Origin: Acidobacteriota bacterium
Lineage (GTDB): Bacteria > Acidobacteriota > Vicinamibacteria > Vicinamibacterales > UBA2999
Assembly (NCBI GenBank): GCA_021730945.1
Contig: JAKFYH010000028.1
Coordinates: forward strand, 65,472 to 129,471
Reading direction: 5' to 3'
DNA: 64,000 nucleotides
Made by a program: the position numbers and the translations under genes. How positions within the stretch are numbered: the stretch's first letter is position 1; each line of letters opens with the position of its first letter. Positions 9,213 through 19,123 of the stretch are shown here, piece by piece. The notes under the pieces are model-generated. The model was not told the DNA's origin and did no database searches. It saw only the letters and a list, made by a program, of their open reading frames with translations.

Positions 9213-11370
9213 GCCGCGGGGACTGGGCGAGCACCTGCTCGAGCCGCTCCTTCTGCAGCGGCTTGCTCAGGTGTTCGTCCATGCCGGCAGCGAGACATTC
9301 GGCGCGGTCGTCGTCGAAGGCGTTGGCGGTCAGCGCGATGATCCGCGGCCGGCGGCCCGCCGGGTGTTCCGCCAGAATTCGCCGGGTGGCATCGAGGCCG
9401 TCGAGCTCCGGCATCTGCAGGTCCATCAGGACGACGTCGTAGGGGATGTTGCGCACGGCGTCGACCGCCTCGAGGCCATTGGCCACGTGGTCGGCGCGAT
9501 ACCCCAGGCGTTCGAGCATCAGCAGGGCGATCTTCTGATTGACGAGGTTGTCCTCGGCCACCAGTACTCGTAGCGGATGGCGGTCGGCGAGCCTGGGCGC
9601 TGCCAGCACTTGCGATGCCGGTCGTTCCGGCAATTGGCCCGGCGCCAGCAGGTCCGAGACCGCGTTATACAAGCGCGACGCGCGCACCGGCTTGGTCAAG
9701 GTGGCGCCGAAGGCCGCGGTTTCACCGGGGTCCGGGAGGCTGAGCGAGGTCAGCAGGATCTTGGGTGGCGCGTTGTCACCCAACCGCTTGTCGATCTCGG
9801 CGGCCAGGCTGACCCCGTCCATCTCTGGCATCTGCAGGTCGACAATGGCCAGGTCGAAGGCCGCCTGGCCGAGCAGGGCCAGCGCCTCCGCCGGCGATGC
9901 GACGGCGGTGGCCACCAGCCCCCACACGTCGAACTGGCGGACCAACGATTGGCGCGTCGCCCCGTGATCATCGACGATCAGCACGCGGCGGCCAACCAGG
10001 CTTGGCACGCCGGCGTCGGCCGCGGCCTCCGCGCTTGAGGCGGTGTCCGGCACGCGCGCCGCGGCCGGCGCCTCGATCACAAACGAGACGCGCGTGCCCT
10101 TGCCTAACTCGCTCTCCACCCAGATGCGGCCGCCGAGCAGCGTCACCAGGCGCTGCGAAATCGTCAGGCCGAGGCCGGTGCCGCCGTACTTGCGGGTCGT
10201 CGAGACATCCACCTGGCTGAACGAATCGAACAACGTGGCCACGCGGTCCTGGGGAATGCCGATGCCGGTGTCCGCGACGACGAAGCGCACGTCGAGCTGC
10301 GATGAGCCGGGGTGCGGCGTGGCGCTGACGGTGACCGTGATGTCGCCGGCTTCGGTGAACTTCACCGCGTTGCCCAGCAGGTTGACCAGGATCTGCCGCA
10401 CCCGCCCGCCGTCGCTGACAATCAGCGCCGGCACCGAGGCGTCGATCTGGTAACTGAGGTCGAGGCCCTTGACGCCGGCCTGAACCGCCACCAGGTCGAA
10501 CGCATCTTCGATGCAGTGCTGCAGCGAGAATGGCTGGCGCTCCAGTTCCAGCTTTCCGGCGTCGATCTTCGAGAAGTCGAGGACGTCGTTGATGATTGTC
10601 ATCAGGCCGTCGCCACTCGAGCGGATGGTTTCGACATACTCGCGCTGCCGCGCGGTGAGGTCGGTGTCGAGCAGCAGGCTGGTCATGCCGATGACGCCGT
10701 TCATCGGGGTGCGAATTTCGTGGCTCATGCTGGCCAGGAATGCGGTCTTGGCCTGGGCGGCCGCCTCGGCCGCGATCTTGGCCGCGGTCAGTTCCCGGTT
10801 CGAGGTGCGCATGTCGTCGCGCAGCCGGCTGACGTAGCCGCCCATGGCGGCAAACCACGGCAGGATCACCGCGAGGATGATCAGGTAGAGGACCTCCTCG
10901 TCCATCGCCACCGCGCCGGGCTTGAACCAGTAGAGCGCGAGGAGCTGGGCGCTGTACGCCCCGATCGCCGTGGCCGCCAGCAGCAGTAATTGCCGCGTGC
11001 GCAGGCGGAATACGCCGAACAGGAACGCGACCAGGAACACGACAAACAGCGCCCCGCGGGCGCGGTCGGCGTAGTACATGATGTAGGCCATCGTCACGAT
11101 AGACGAGGCGACTTGAGCGACGGTGAGGCTGGGATCGCGGAACCGCAGGTTCACGCCGGTGCGGAAGGTCAGGTAGAACGCGGCGACCCAGAACAGGATC
11201 AGTTGCGTGCCGCGGACCAGTCCGGTCCATTCGAGCGCACCGAAGCTGTAGGCCACCGCGAGCAGCGCCATGACCATGAGCGACGTGCCGGCCGCCATCA
11301 GGAAGCGCTGCATGCGCAGCGCCTGGCGGTTGTCCGGATCCTCCAGGGTCACCACATGAGGATACGCCAT
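9196..11370 (-). CDS. Hybrid sensor histidine kinase with two receiver domains
   Basis: A 724-residue inner-membrane kinase. About six transmembrane helices occupy residues 25-180, followed by a short coiled coil ([20 protein letters not shown]). The HisKA domain has [13 protein letters not shown] with phospho-acceptor His217. The HATPase domain has the N box ([15 protein letters not shown]), DTGIGIPQ and [14 protein letters not shown]. Two receiver domains follow, at about 460-575 ([21 protein letters not shown]) and 600-715 ([21 protein letters not shown]). There is no Hpt domain, so the final phosphotransfer partner is elsewhere. Its 3' end overlaps the convergent M56 gene by 17 bases. The input signal is unknown. 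Confidence 0.92.
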   Translation of the reverse strand: MAYPHVVTLEDPDNRQALRMQRFLMAAGTSLMVMALLAVAYSFGALEWTGLVRGTQLILFWVAAFYLTFRTGVNLRFRDPSLTVAQVASSIVTMAYIMYYADRARGALFVVFLVAFLFGVFRLRTRQLLLLAATAIGAYSAQLLALYWFKPGAVAMDEEVLYLIILAVILPWFAAMGGYVSRLRDDMRTSNRELTAAKIAAEAAAQAKTAFLASMSHEIRTPMNGVIGMTSLLLDTDLTARQREYVETIRSSGDGLMTIINDVLDFSKIDAGKLELERQPFSLQHCIEDAFDLVAVQAGVKGLDLSYQIDASVPALIVSDGGRVRQILVNLLGNAVKFTEAGDITVTVSATPHPGSSQLDVRFVVADTGIGIPQDRVATLFDSFSQVDVSTTRKYGGTGLGLTISQRLVTLLGGRIWVESELGKGTRVSFVIEAPAAARVPDTASSAEAAADAGVPSLVGRRVLIVDDHGATRQSLVRQFDVWGLVATAVASPAEALALLGQAAFDLAIVDLQMPEMDGVSLAAEIDKRLGDNAPPKILLTSLSLPDPGETAAFGATLTKPVRASRLYNAVSDLLAPGQLPERPASQVLAAPRLADRHPLRVLVAEDNLVNQKIALLMLERLGYRADHVANGLEAVDAVRNIPYDVVLMDLQMPELDGLDATRRILAEHPAGRRPRIIALTANAFDDDRAECLAAGMDEHLSKPLQKERLEQVLAQSPRLSPAV

Positions 11371-11398
11371 CGGGCGTAATCGGTCCTCGCCGATCCGG

Positions 11399-11436
11399 CG
11401 GTTCGAGCGTCCCCACGGCGGGTGACGCTCGAACCG
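11399..11436 (-). terminator. Long hairpin, candidate terminator after the DinB-like gene
   Basis: CGGTTCGAGCGTC (11399-11411) and GACGCTCGAACCG (11424-11436) form a perfect 13-base-pair stem with a 12-base loop. It lies between the DinB-like stop and the kinase start on the same strand. No T-run follows, so it is not a canonical intrinsic terminator. It may act with Rho, as an mRNA-stabilising stem, or as a protein site. Confidence 0.5.
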
Positions 11437-11456
11437 CGGGCCGGATCGAGATGGTC

Positions 11457-12026
11457 CTATTGACCGGGGCGGCGCATCGTGGCGGCGCGCTCGGTCGAGG
11501 GCGGCACCAGGCCCTTGAGGCGCATGTAGGGCACCGCGGTGCCGTAGATTTCGTTGCTGTGGCCGATCAGGTTGGCCAGCGGCACGGCCCGCGCGACTTC
11601 GTTCTGGCCCTGCTTGACGAACTCCATGGCGCTGGCGTCAGTCAACGCCGCGAAGGCGCCGTCGCAGTAGGCAAACGAATCGGCAAGCGCTTTCACGAAC
11701 TCCGCCTTGGTCGTCTTCTTTTCGTTGTCATTCCCCTGGTTCGGATTGGCCTCGCCCTTGGCGACCGAGCAGGCATTGAACTGCGAATTGGCGACGTGGC
11801 CCATCAACTGACCGAAGGTCCGGACCTCCTTGGTCGGCTGAAACGTGTAGTCGGCCTCGGGCATCTTGGTCGACATCTCGGTCAGGTTCAGCTTTACGCC
11901 GGCGTAGCTGCGCTGCAGGCCGGTGGCCAGCGAGATTTTCTGCGGCGCCGGCATGGCCGGTGCCTGGGCAAAGGCCGCGGTGGCGGTGAGGACGACGACC
12001 GACAAGAAACTGATAGTGCGGATCAT
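11457..12026 (-). CDS. Secreted DinB-like four-helix-bundle protein
   Basis: A 189-residue protein with a Sec signal peptide ([20 protein letters not shown]) and a DinB/YfiT-like four-helix bundle. The opening [20 protein letters not shown] and the segments [16 protein letters not shown] and [12 protein letters not shown] supply the spaced histidines typical of this metal-binding fold. DinB-family proteins are mostly thiol-dependent transferases or of unknown role, and export is seen often in Acidobacteriota. The ATG at 12026 is supported by AGGAG six bases upstream; longer reading to 12134 would bury the signal peptide. A 12-base palindrome lies in its leader. Confidence 0.82.
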   Translation of the reverse strand: MIRTISFLSVVVLTATAAFAQAPAMPAPQKISLATGLQRSYAGVKLNLTEMSTKMPEADYTFQPTKEVRTFGQLMGHVANSQFNACSVAKGEANPNQGNDNEKKTTKAEFVKALADSFAYCDGAFAALTDASAMEFVKQGQNEVARAVPLANLIGHSNEIYGTAVPYMRLKGLVPPSTERAATMRRPGQ

Positions 12027-12048
12027 GTGAAACTCCTGAAAAGGGAAT

Positions 12049-12060
12049 GCGAACGTTCGC
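12049..12060. promoter_or_regulatory. Perfect 12-base palindrome upstream of the DinB-like gene
   Basis: GCGAACGTTCGC lies 22-33 bases upstream of the DinB-like start and is a perfect dyad. A TTGACT (minus strand, 12095-12090) lies farther upstream with poor -10 candidates between. It could be a repressor site, loosely reminiscent of GAAC/GTTC LexA boxes but without their spacer. The binder is unknown. Confidence 0.35.
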
Positions 12061-12091
12061 CCAGCGATACTGACGACCCGCCGCGGGCAAG

Positions 12092-12907
12092 TCAAGCCAC
12101 CGGCGCCCCGAGGCGATAGGTGCCGGGAGCGCACCGCGTCGCGAACCCCTCGGCCACCAGCGCGTGATGGCCGCGGCCGGCCTCGGCTCGCGAGAGGCCG
12201 GTGACACGTGCCAGTTCACCGGGCACGGTCAGCCCGGCGCCGGCCAGGAAGCACCGCGCGATTTCCCTGACCGCGACCTCGCGCTTGATACGCTGGCGCA
12301 ATCCTTCGGGGAACCGTCCGACCGCCAGCGTCCAGATGTAGGTGAACTTTGGCAGGTACAGCACTTCGCTGGGCACCACGATCATCGCGGCCTGCAACTC
12401 GTCGATTGCCTTGGTGAAGGCCGCGCGGTCGGTCACGCCGGAATCGGCTCGCAGGTCGCCGGTGGCCATTTCCCATTCCCGCCGCAGCACTTTCAGGATC
12501 GCCTGCGCCGGCGGGCTGAGCCGCCTGGGTTCCTCGGCCTTCTTCATGCCCCACACCGCATGGAAGTGCGGGATCATCCGCGGGGCCAGGAACATGGTCC
12601 GGCCACGCGCCATCTTGCCGTAATACACCTTGCCGCGTTTGACGATGTCGTCCTTCAGCAGCCAGGTGGCCGACGCTTCCGGATCCTTCTGGACGTTGCG
12701 TGGCATCACCGCATCGCGCCGGCCGCAGACCGCGACGTACAGCGACGGCCCCGGCTTGCGCGAATCGGTCAGGGCCGCCGTGAAACCGACCTGCTCGACG
12801 AAGCGCTCGGCCTCGACCGCTGTGTCAACTTGGCGCGCGCCCTCGCGCCGCCAGTGGCGGTCGCGATGGTCTTCGATGTGCTCGGGAATCGACGGTTTCG
12901 TCCTCAT
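12092..12907 (-). CDS. Winged-helix protein, possibly AlkZ-related
   Basis: A 271-residue cytoplasmic protein without membrane segments. The N-terminal third ([20 protein letters not shown], then [18 protein letters not shown]) and the middle [20 protein letters not shown] resemble proteins labelled AlkZ-related. The C terminus (about 215-271) looks like a winged helix: [20 protein letters not shown] followed by [10 protein letters not shown]. Related HTH_42 proteins include DNA glycosylases of interstrand-crosslink repair, but the catalytic QxQ/QxD signature is not evident here, so enzymatic activity is doubtful. The gene stands alone. The assignment rests on pattern memory and is moderate. 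Confidence 0.6.
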   Translation of the reverse strand: MRTKPSIPEHIEDHRDRHWRREGARQVDTAVEAERFVEQVGFTAALTDSRKPGPSLYVAVCGRRDAVMPRNVQKDPEASATWLLKDDIVKRGKVYYGKMARGRTMFLAPRMIPHFHAVWGMKKAEEPRRLSPPAQAILKVLRREWEMATGDLRADSGVTDRAAFTKAIDELQAAMIVVPSEVLYLPKFTYIWTLAVGRFPEGLRQRIKREVAVREIARCFLAGAGLTVPGELARVTGLSRAEAGRGHHALVAEGFATRCAPGTYRLGAPVA

Positions 12908-12944
12908 GCCGGCAGCGTCCGCAACGAGGTTACGATAGTAGAAG

Positions 12945-13085
12945 GTGTTCCGGGCGGAGTACTGGCCATGGCCCGGCGCGGCCGCAGTCGTCCTCCTCGG
13001 CCTGTTCGAAGACGAGGTCCCGCGACTGACCCACGGTGTGTGCGGCGACTGCCTGGCCCGTCTCTCGCTCGAAAACCTCGCGTAA
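12945..13085 (+). CDS. Possible 46-residue Cys protein (THGVCGDC motif)
   Basis: A small frame begins at a GTG directly after an in-frame TAG and runs 46 codons to TAA. It contains [13 protein letters not shown] near the C terminus. A THGxCxxC motif of this kind ends many small bacterial response-regulator-linked and zinc-knuckle proteins, and the reading frame here keeps it intact. The N-terminal half has a hydrophobic core ([18 protein letters not shown]). There is no good ribosome site, and an overlapping minus-strand frame (12930-13124) is also open. I regard this as a plausible small gene or a remnant, upstream of and in line with the PadR gene. Confidence 0.35.
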   Translation: MFRAEYWPWPGAAAVVLLGLFEDEVPRLTHGVCGDCLARLSLENLA

Positions 13086-13129
13086 GACCGACCGACACAA
13101 CTTTTCGGCGGGCAGACTCGTCAAAGCCT

Positions 13130-13152
13130 ATTACCTAGACTGTCATGGTATT
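13130..13152. promoter_or_regulatory. Weak candidate operator upstream of PadR gene 1
   Basis: ATTACC (13130-13135) and GGTATT (13147-13152) form an imperfect inverted repeat (five of six pairs) with an 11-base spacer, 15 bases before the PadR ATG. PadR proteins usually autorepress through such spaced dyads. The match is short and could be chance. Confidence 0.25.
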
Positions 13153-13166
13153 GAAGCCGCGCCGGC

Positions 13167-13499
13167 ATGCCGCCTAAGACACCCAACGCCTTGCTGCACG
13201 GGGCGCTCGACGCCTTGATTCTCAAGACCTTGGCGCATGGCCCGCGCCATGGCTACGCGATTGCGCGATTCATCGAAGACACCACTGGCGAGGCCGTGCT
13301 GGTTGAGGAGGGGTCGCTCTACCCCTGTCTCTATCGCATGGAGCGCAAGGGTTGGCTCGACGCTGAATGGGGCACCTCAGAACTGGGCCGCCGCGCCAAG
13401 TTGTACCGGCTGACGCCGGCCGGCAGCCGGCAGCTGGCGGCGGAGATGGCGACCTGGCGCCGGTTCTCGGCCGGGGTGTCAAAGGTCTTTGCCACATGA
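13167..13499 (+). CDS. PadR-family transcriptional regulator (module 1)
   Basis: A 110-residue winged-helix regulator of the PadR-s1 type. Signatures: [60 protein letters not shown] and [13 protein letters not shown]. It overlaps the following giant permease gene by four bases (ATGA), a layout repeated at 37.5 kb. In Acidobacteriota such PadR genes commonly precede ADOP permeases and presumably repress them. The ATG at 13167 gives the usual N terminus [12 protein letters not shown]. Confidence 0.92.
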   Translation: MPPKTPNALLHGALDALILKTLAHGPRHGYAIARFIEDTTGEAVLVEEGSLYPCLYRMERKGWLDAEWGTSELGRRAKLYRLTPAGSRQLAAEMATWRRFSAGVSKVFAT

Positions 13500-16174
13500 G
13501 GCGCTCCCTGCGGTCGTGGCTATGGCGCGTGCCTCTCGATCAAGAAGTGGACGAGGAGCTCGCCTTCCACCTCGAGATGCGGATCCGCGAGCTGATGGCC
13601 GACGGCATGGATCCCGAGCAGGCGCGCGCGACCGCCGTCCGCCGGATGGGTGATGTCACCAGTGTCAGGCAATCCATGGTCAGCCTTGGCAGAAAGCGGG
13701 ATCGGGAAATGCGTTTCGCCCTATGGTTCGAGGAGCTGAGAGACGACGTAGTGTTCGCGGCGCGACAGCTGCGCAGCGCCCCCACCTTTACGCTGATCGC
13801 GGTGACGACGCTGGCGTTGGGGATTGGCGCCAACAGTGCGATCTTCGCGCTGGTGGACGCGACGCTGTTGCGGCCGCTGCCGTATACCGAGCCGGATCGA
13901 CTAGTGACGATTTGGGAGACATCCGCCGCGACGCCGCGCGGGTTTGCCTCGCCACCGAACATGCTCGACTGGAGGTCGGGCAGCCGCACCTTCGACGACA
14001 TTGCCGCGTTCACACCAGACGTGGGCAGCATGGTCGTCGCCGGGCGCGACGGCACGGCCGAGACGGTGTCACGGCAATGGGTGACGGCGGGGATCTTCGA
14101 TGTGCTCGGCGTCAAGCCGATTGCCGGCCGCACCTTCCTGCCCGAGGACGAGCGGCAGATGGCCCAGCGGGTCGTGATTAGCGAGGGCTATTGGACCAGC
14201 CGTTTCAATCGCGATCAGGCGATCGTCGGAGGCGACATCAAGATGGACGGGCAGCTGTTCACCATCATTGGCGTTGCCCCGAAAGAGTTCGAGATTCTCG
14301 GCCGCACCTCCATGTGGGCGATGCGGCCCTTCCCCGAAAACATGCCGCCGCGTGCGCGTGGCGCGTATCAACTGCAGGTCGTTGGACGCATGAAGTCGGG
14401 GGTCGCGATCCAGGCGGCGCAAGCCGATCTTGGTGCGGTAGCCGACGGCCTGGCCCGTGAATTCCCGCAATTCAACCAGGGCCGTACGGTCACCCTCGAA
14501 CCATTGCACGACACCATGATCGGCAGCGACATCAAAGTCACGTCGATGCTGTTTCTCGGCGTGGTCGGATTTGTCCTCTTGATCTGTTGTGCCAACGTCG
14601 CCAACCTTTTGCTGGCGCGGGCGACCGCGCGCTCGCGGGAACTCGCGGTGCGTGCGGCGCTCGGCGCGGGCCGCCGCCGCATCATCCGGCAGCTGCTCAC
14701 CGAAAGCGTGGTCCTCTCGCTCATCGGCGGGGTCCTGGGGATCGGCGTCGGCGCGGCGATCCTGCAGGTGGCGCCGGTCGTGATTCCGGAGGGGCTGCTG
14801 CCGCCGACGGTGACGCTGTCGTTCGACCTGCGCGTGGTGGCGTTTTGCGGCCTCGCCGCGTTGATCGTCGGCGTGGTCTTTGGCATCGCGCCCGCCTTCC
14901 AGGCGACGGCCGTGTCGCCGTCGGAAGCGATGGGCGCCGACATTCGCACCACGACTGGCGGCGGCGCCCGGGTGCGGAGCCTGCTGGTCGTGGGCGAGGT
15001 CGCGACGGCGGTCCTGCTGTTGTTTGGCGCCGGCTTGCTCCTTCGCACGCTGGCGGCCGTGCAGTCTCACGATCGGGGCTTCCGCGCCGACGGCGTGCTC
15101 GCGATGCTGGTCGATCCGCTGGGCAGCAGCTATCCGACGCCGGAGTCGTTGCAGCAGTTCTTCGACCAGGTCGAGGCCGCGGTGCGGGCCGTGCCTGGCG
15201 TGGCCGATGCCGGCTGGTCGTCGGGGTTGCCGCTCGGCGAATCGGTGTTCGGTGAGTATCCCTTCAACTACGAAGTCGTGGGCGATGCGCCATTGGACCC
15301 GGCCCGCAAGCCGACGACGGACTACCAGGTGGTGAGCGGATCGTATTTTTCAACCCTCGAACTGCCGATCGTGGCCGGTCGCAACTTCGATGCGCGCGAC
15401 ATCAGCGGCAGCCCTCGGGTGTTGATCGTCAATGAAGCGTTCGCCCGCACCCTGGCGCCCCGCAATCCGATCGGGATGCAGGTGAGCGTGAAGGCGGTCG
15501 ATGCCTCGCCGAATGACAAGCCGGTCACACTTGAGATCATTGGCGTGGCCAAGCAGGTGAAACGGCGGCCCGATGAACCGACGGACTACGTACAGATGTA
15601 TACGCCGCTGCCGCAGGACCTGATCGGTGACGTCAACTTGTTGGTTCGCGCGAAGACCGGCAGCGCGGCGGCGCTGGCCCCGGCGGTCCGCGCCGCCATT
15701 GCGCGCGTCGACAAGGATCAGCTCGTCAGCGTGTCAGGCACCACGACGCTCGAGGATGTCGAGTGGGCGGCCACGGGCCGCCACCGCTTTCGCGCGGTGA
15801 TGGTCTCGGCGTTTGCCCTGCTCGCGGTCATCCTGGCGATGGTCGGCGTGTTCGGCATCCTGTCGTACTCCGTCCAGCAGCGCGTCCGCGATTTCGGCGT
15901 GCGTCGCGCGCTTGGCGCCACCAGCGGTGAGGTGCTGCGGCAGGTGGTCGGTGATGCGGTCCGCGTGATTGCCGCCGGCGCGGCGGTGGGGCTGGTGTTG
16001 TCGGCGATGCTGGGCCGATTGTTGACAAGCGTGCTGTTCGGCGTCCAGCCGCTCGACCTGTTGACGTTTGCGGCCGTGGCGATCGTGCTGGGGCTGGCGG
16101 CGGCGGTCGCGGTCATGGGCCCGGCCTGGCGCGCGTCGCGGATCGATCCCGCGACGGCGCTGCGAAGTCAGTAG
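13496..16174 (+). CDS. ADOP-type ABC transporter permease (FtsX/MacB-like, two blocks)
   Basis: An 892-residue inner-membrane permease. Residues 1-70 are a cytoplasmic N-terminal region ([20 protein letters not shown], then [11 protein letters not shown]) typical of acidobacterial duplicated orphan permeases. Two MacB periplasmic-core plus FtsX blocks follow: the first opens with [20 protein letters not shown] and has its FtsX helices near 345-500, with [20 protein letters not shown] in between; the second ends with [20 protein letters not shown] and the C-terminal helices. No ATPase gene is adjacent. Substrate unknown; MacB relatives move peptides, macrolides or lipoproteins. The ATG overlaps the PadR stop. 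Confidence 0.9.
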   Translation: MRRSLRSWLWRVPLDQEVDEELAFHLEMRIRELMADGMDPEQARATAVRRMGDVTSVRQSMVSLGRKRDREMRFALWFEELRDDVVFAARQLRSAPTFTLIAVTTLALGIGANSAIFALVDATLLRPLPYTEPDRLVTIWETSAATPRGFASPPNMLDWRSGSRTFDDIAAFTPDVGSMVVAGRDGTAETVSRQWVTAGIFDVLGVKPIAGRTFLPEDERQMAQRVVISEGYWTSRFNRDQAIVGGDIKMDGQLFTIIGVAPKEFEILGRTSMWAMRPFPENMPPRARGAYQLQVVGRMKSGVAIQAAQADLGAVADGLAREFPQFNQGRTVTLEPLHDTMIGSDIKVTSMLFLGVVGFVLLICCANVANLLLARATARSRELAVRAALGAGRRRIIRQLLTESVVLSLIGGVLGIGVGAAILQVAPVVIPEGLLPPTVTLSFDLRVVAFCGLAALIVGVVFGIAPAFQATAVSPSEAMGADIRTTTGGGARVRSLLVVGEVATAVLLLFGAGLLLRTLAAVQSHDRGFRADGVLAMLVDPLGSSYPTPESLQQFFDQVEAAVRAVPGVADAGWSSGLPLGESVFGEYPFNYEVVGDAPLDPARKPTTDYQVVSGSYFSTLELPIVAGRNFDARDISGSPRVLIVNEAFARTLAPRNPIGMQVSVKAVDASPNDKPVTLEIIGVAKQVKRRPDEPTDYVQMYTPLPQDLIGDVNLLVRAKTGSAAALAPAVRAAIARVDKDQLVSVSGTTTLEDVEWAATGRHRFRAVMVSAFALLAVILAMVGVFGILSYSVQQRVRDFGVRRALGATSGEVLRQVVGDAVRVIAAGAAVGLVLSAMLGRLLTSVLFGVQPLDLLTFAAVAIVLGLAAAVAVMGPAWRASRIDPATALRSQ

Positions 16175-17200
16175 TTACCGTTTGATCGAGGCGAGCGCGG
16201 TCTTCGGCACCTTGGCGACGACGTTGATGTGGGGATCGACCAGTTCGGCGATGTCGTACTGCAGGACGGCGCCGACAAACAGCGCCACCTCACTGTCGGT
16301 CATGCCGTAATCCTTCTTGAGCCACTCCACCAGCAGCGTGGTGGACGCCTGGATCGACTCGGCCACCGATCCCGAGACGCCAAACGCGATCAGGAAGTCT
16401 TTGGTCTCGGCGCGCACCTGCTGGTAGATCTCGCCTTTGATCACGTCGACGGTGAACTCGACATCAGCCGACGTTTCAAGCGCCGAGCCGGTCAGCTCGC
16501 CGTCGCCTTGCGCCGCGTGGGCATCGCCGATGCCGAACAACCCGCCGGCGTGGAAGACGGGGAAGTAGAGCGTGGTCCCCTCGACGTTGTCGTTATAGTC
16601 GAGATTGCCGCCAAAGACGCCGAGGTCGGTGCCGCGTAACTGCTCCATGCCCGGCGGCGCCACCGACACACAACCGAGCATCGTCTTGATCGGGACGGTG
16701 AAGCCTTTCATGCGCTCGGTCGGATTGGCCAGGGTGGCGACGCCCTTGTCCATGTCGAGCGTCCACTCGCCGGTGACCGCCGGATCGTAGGTGGCGCCGA
16801 CCAGGTAACTGGCATTGATCGCCCGTGCGTTGATGCGGCCGCCTTGCCGCGCCGTCTTCTTGTTGGCGCGCACCTTGGTCAGCCGCACCACCAGCGTGTC
16901 GCCCGGCATCGCGCCCTCGACGTAGAACGGGCCGGTGGATGGATTGCCGCCGACACCCAACCGGGTGGCCTTGGCGTCGCGGTCGTTGTCGAACGTGCGC
17001 GTGCGGACACTGTCGCCCGGGCGGATCCGGAGCACTGGCGCCCAGATCGAGGAATATGTCGTGTAGAACGACGTCGGTTCGAAATCATGGGTCTTCGCCG
17101 CCGGCTGCTCGCTCGTTCCGGCGCCGGCGATGAGGGTGGTATGTGCCGTCAGCACCGCGCCGCACAGGAAGGCAGCCGCCAGCGATCGTGTCTTGGTCAT
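16175..17200 (-). CDS. Exported acetamidase/formamidase-family amidohydrolase
   Basis: A 341-residue protein of the FmdA/AmdA family, which hydrolyses short amides to ammonia and the acid. Family segments include RIRPGDSVRTRTFDN, VGGNPSTGPFYVEGAMPGDT, KTMLGCVSVAPPGM, FGGNLDYNDNVEGTTLYFPV and GLFGIGDAHAAQGDGE, which contain the metal-binding acidic and histidine residues. An N-terminal Sec signal (MTKTRSLAAAFLCGAVLTAH) predicts a periplasmic location. An alternative ATG four codons upstream (17212) is possible. The gene stops exactly where the convergent permease gene stops, with no spacer. Confidence 0.88.
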   Translation of the reverse strand: MTKTRSLAAAFLCGAVLTAHTTLIAGAGTSEQPAAKTHDFEPTSFYTTYSSIWAPVLRIRPGDSVRTRTFDNDRDAKATRLGVGGNPSTGPFYVEGAMPGDTLVVRLTKVRANKKTARQGGRINARAINASYLVGATYDPAVTGEWTLDMDKGVATLANPTERMKGFTVPIKTMLGCVSVAPPGMEQLRGTDLGVFGGNLDYNDNVEGTTLYFPVFHAGGLFGIGDAHAAQGDGELTGSALETSADVEFTVDVIKGEIYQQVRAETKDFLIAFGVSGSVAESIQASTTLLVEWLKKDYGMTDSEVALFVGAVLQYDIAELVDPHINVVAKVPKTALASIKR

Positions 17201-17301
17201 GGTGGCTGACATTCTACGGGGATTGGCGCGCGCGGCTTGATGAGAACGGCCGATACGTCCAATCCCGCGGCCGGATGCGCCGGGAGGTACACTTGATCGC
17301 C

Positions 17302-18579
17302 ATGACGGAGTCATCGCTTGACCCCGGCCCGATTGTGACGGGCCGCTGGCTGGTGCGCCTGCGGTGGGCCGCCGTGCTGGCGCAAGCGCTGGGCGTGGCC
17401 GTGGCGGTCAGCGGGCTGGGCATCGCGCTGCCGGTCGCGCCGATTGTCATTCTGATCATCCTGCTGGCGGCCAGCAATGCCGGCCTCGGCTGGTGGGTGT
17501 CGCGCGGACGGCCCACCGAGCCGGGCGTGTTAGGCGCGGTGCTGGGATTCGACGTGGCGCTGCTGACTGCTCTGCTCTGGCTGACCGGCGGCACCTCGAA
17601 TCCGTTCACCACCGCCTACCTGGTGTACATCGCGCTGGCGGCGGTGACCCTGGGATCGCGATGGACGTGGACCATTGCCACCCTGTCCGTGGTCGGCTAC
17701 GCCACCTTGTTCGTTGTCGCGCCGCCGGTAGATCCTCACGCGGCGCACCGGCCGGCCACCGATTTGTCGGGCCACCTGGCGGGCATGTGGGTGGCCTTTC
17801 TTTCAGCCGCAGTTTTGATCGGGTTCTTTGTCACGCGCGTGCGCGAAGCGCTGGATGAACGGGATCGGGCACTGGCCGAAGCACGGCGTCTGGCCGCCGC
17901 CCGCGACCGCCTCGCCTCGCTGACCACCCTGGCCGCCGGCGCCGCCCACGAACTGGCCACGCCGCTGGCTACCATCGCGGTGGCCTCGAAGGAGCTGGTC
18001 CGCGAAGCGGAGGCCTGCGCCAACCCGGATCTGATCGAAGACGCCGTGCTGATTCGATCGCAAGTCGAGCGGTGCCGGCAGATTCTCGATCACATGAGCG
18101 GGCGCGCCGACGGGACGACCGGCGACCCCCCCGCGACGATCGACGTGGCGGTGATGATTCGCGACGCGGTCGAGGCACTGCCGGCCGGCTCGGCCGAGCG
18201 GGTGAGTGTGACCGTTGAAGGCACGCCCACCCGAGTCCGCCTCCCGCGGGTGGGGATTGCCCGGGTGTTGACCACCTTGATCAAGAACGCCCTGGAGGCC
18301 ACCGATCAGGGCGGCAGCGTGACGATGGCGGTGACCAGCTCGCCGCAGACGCTCGATCTCGCCGTCCGCGACGGCGGCCGCGGCATGGACGAGGCCACGC
18401 TGGCCCGCGCCGGCGAGCCGTTCTTCACCACCAAGCCGCCCGGCGCCGGGTTCGGCCTCGGCCTGTTCCTGGCCCGGACCTTTGTCGAACAATGGGGCGG
18501 GCAATTCTCTTTGCGGTCGGAATCAGGCAAGGGTACGGCGGCGGCAGTATCCTTTACGGCGGATGGACATTCGGCCTGA
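17302..18579 (+). CDS. regB: RegB/PrrB-like redox sensor histidine kinase
   Basis: A 425-residue membrane kinase with about six transmembrane helices in residues 20-180. The quinone-sensing heptapeptide of RegB, GGxxNPF, is present as GGTSNPF at 96-102. The H box is AAGAAHELATPLATIAV with His216, the RegB version rather than the common SHELRTP. A Cys at 258 (SQVERCRQILDHMSG) matches the position of the redox-active cysteine of the RegB dimer interface. The HATPase has NALEATDQGG and GAGFGLGLFLARTFVEQWGG. RegB phosphorylates RegA when the respiratory chain is reduced. The response regulator follows with a 17-base overlap. Confidence 0.88.
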   Translation: MTESSLDPGPIVTGRWLVRLRWAAVLAQALGVAVAVSGLGIALPVAPIVILIILLAASNAGLGWWVSRGRPTEPGVLGAVLGFDVALLTALLWLTGGTSNPFTTAYLVYIALAAVTLGSRWTWTIATLSVVGYATLFVVAPPVDPHAAHRPATDLSGHLAGMWVAFLSAAVLIGFFVTRVREALDERDRALAEARRLAAARDRLASLTTLAAGAAHELATPLATIAVASKELVREAEACANPDLIEDAVLIRSQVERCRQILDHMSGRADGTTGDPPATIDVAVMIRDAVEALPAGSAERVSVTVEGTPTRVRLPRVGIARVLTTLIKNALEATDQGGSVTMAVTSSPQTLDLAVRDGGRGMDEATLARAGEPFFTTKPPGAGFGLGLFLARTFVEQWGGQFSLRSESGKGTAAAVSFTADGHSA

Positions 18580-19120
18580 CGCCCTCGACCGGTCCGCGCC
18601 AAGCGTGTTGCTGGTCGAGGATGACGAGCGGTTTCGCGAGCGGATGGCCCGCGCCCTGACCGCGCGCGGCTGCGATGTGCGCGCGGTGGACTCGGTGGCG
18701 GACGCGATTGCCGCAGCGACCCTCGAAAGCCCGGAACTGGCGGTGGTCGATCTCAAGTTGCCGATCGGCAGCGGGCTGGACGTGGTGCGCGCCCTGCGCG
18801 CCATCGACCCGACCACCAGGATCGTGGTGCTGACCGGTTACGGCAGCATCGCCACGGCGCTCGAAAGCGTGAAGCTCGGCGCGACCCATTACCTGACCAA
18901 GCCGGTGGACGCCGATCAGGTGCTGGCGGCGTTTGCGGGACAGGACGTCACGCAGGAGGCGCCGACGGTGGAGGTGCCTTCACTCGCGCGTGTGGAGTGG
19001 GAGCACATCCAGCGCATCCTCAACGATTGTGACGGCAACGTGTCACAGGCGGCGCGCCTGCTCGGCATTCACCGGCGCTCGCTGCAGCGCAAGCTCTCCA
19101 AGTTCCCCACCGCGCGCTAG
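18563..19120 (+). CDS. regA: RegA/PrrA/ActR-like response regulator
   Basis: A 185-residue regulator. The receiver domain spans residues 14-125, with VLLVEDDERF, the phospho-acceptor Asp63 in VVDLKLPIGSGL, and the conserved VLTGYGSIATALESVKLGAT and LTKPVD. The C-terminal Fis-type helix-turn-helix reads RILNDCDGNVSQAARLLGIH, then RRSLQRKLSK, the near-invariant DNA-binding helix of the RegA/PrrA/ActR family. In Proteobacteria this system controls respiration, photosynthesis and nitrogen genes in response to redox state. The start ATG at 18563 overlaps the kinase gene and follows a GGCGGATGG context with only a weak ribosome site, consistent with translational coupling. Confidence 0.9.
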   Translation: MDIRPDALDRSAPSVLLVEDDERFRERMARALTARGCDVRAVDSVADAIAAATLESPELAVVDLKLPIGSGLDVVRALRAIDPTTRIVVLTGYGSIATALESVKLGATHYLTKPVDADQVLAAFAGQDVTQEAPTVEVPSLARVEWEHIQRILNDCDGNVSQAARLLGIHRRSLQRKLSKFPTAR

Positions 19121-19123
19121 CGC

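Noticed and set aside
12930-13124. 64-codon minus-strand frame between the winged-helix and PadR genes
   Set aside because: No motif or ribosome site. It overlaps the plus-strand THGVCGDC frame, which is more convincing, though neither is certain.
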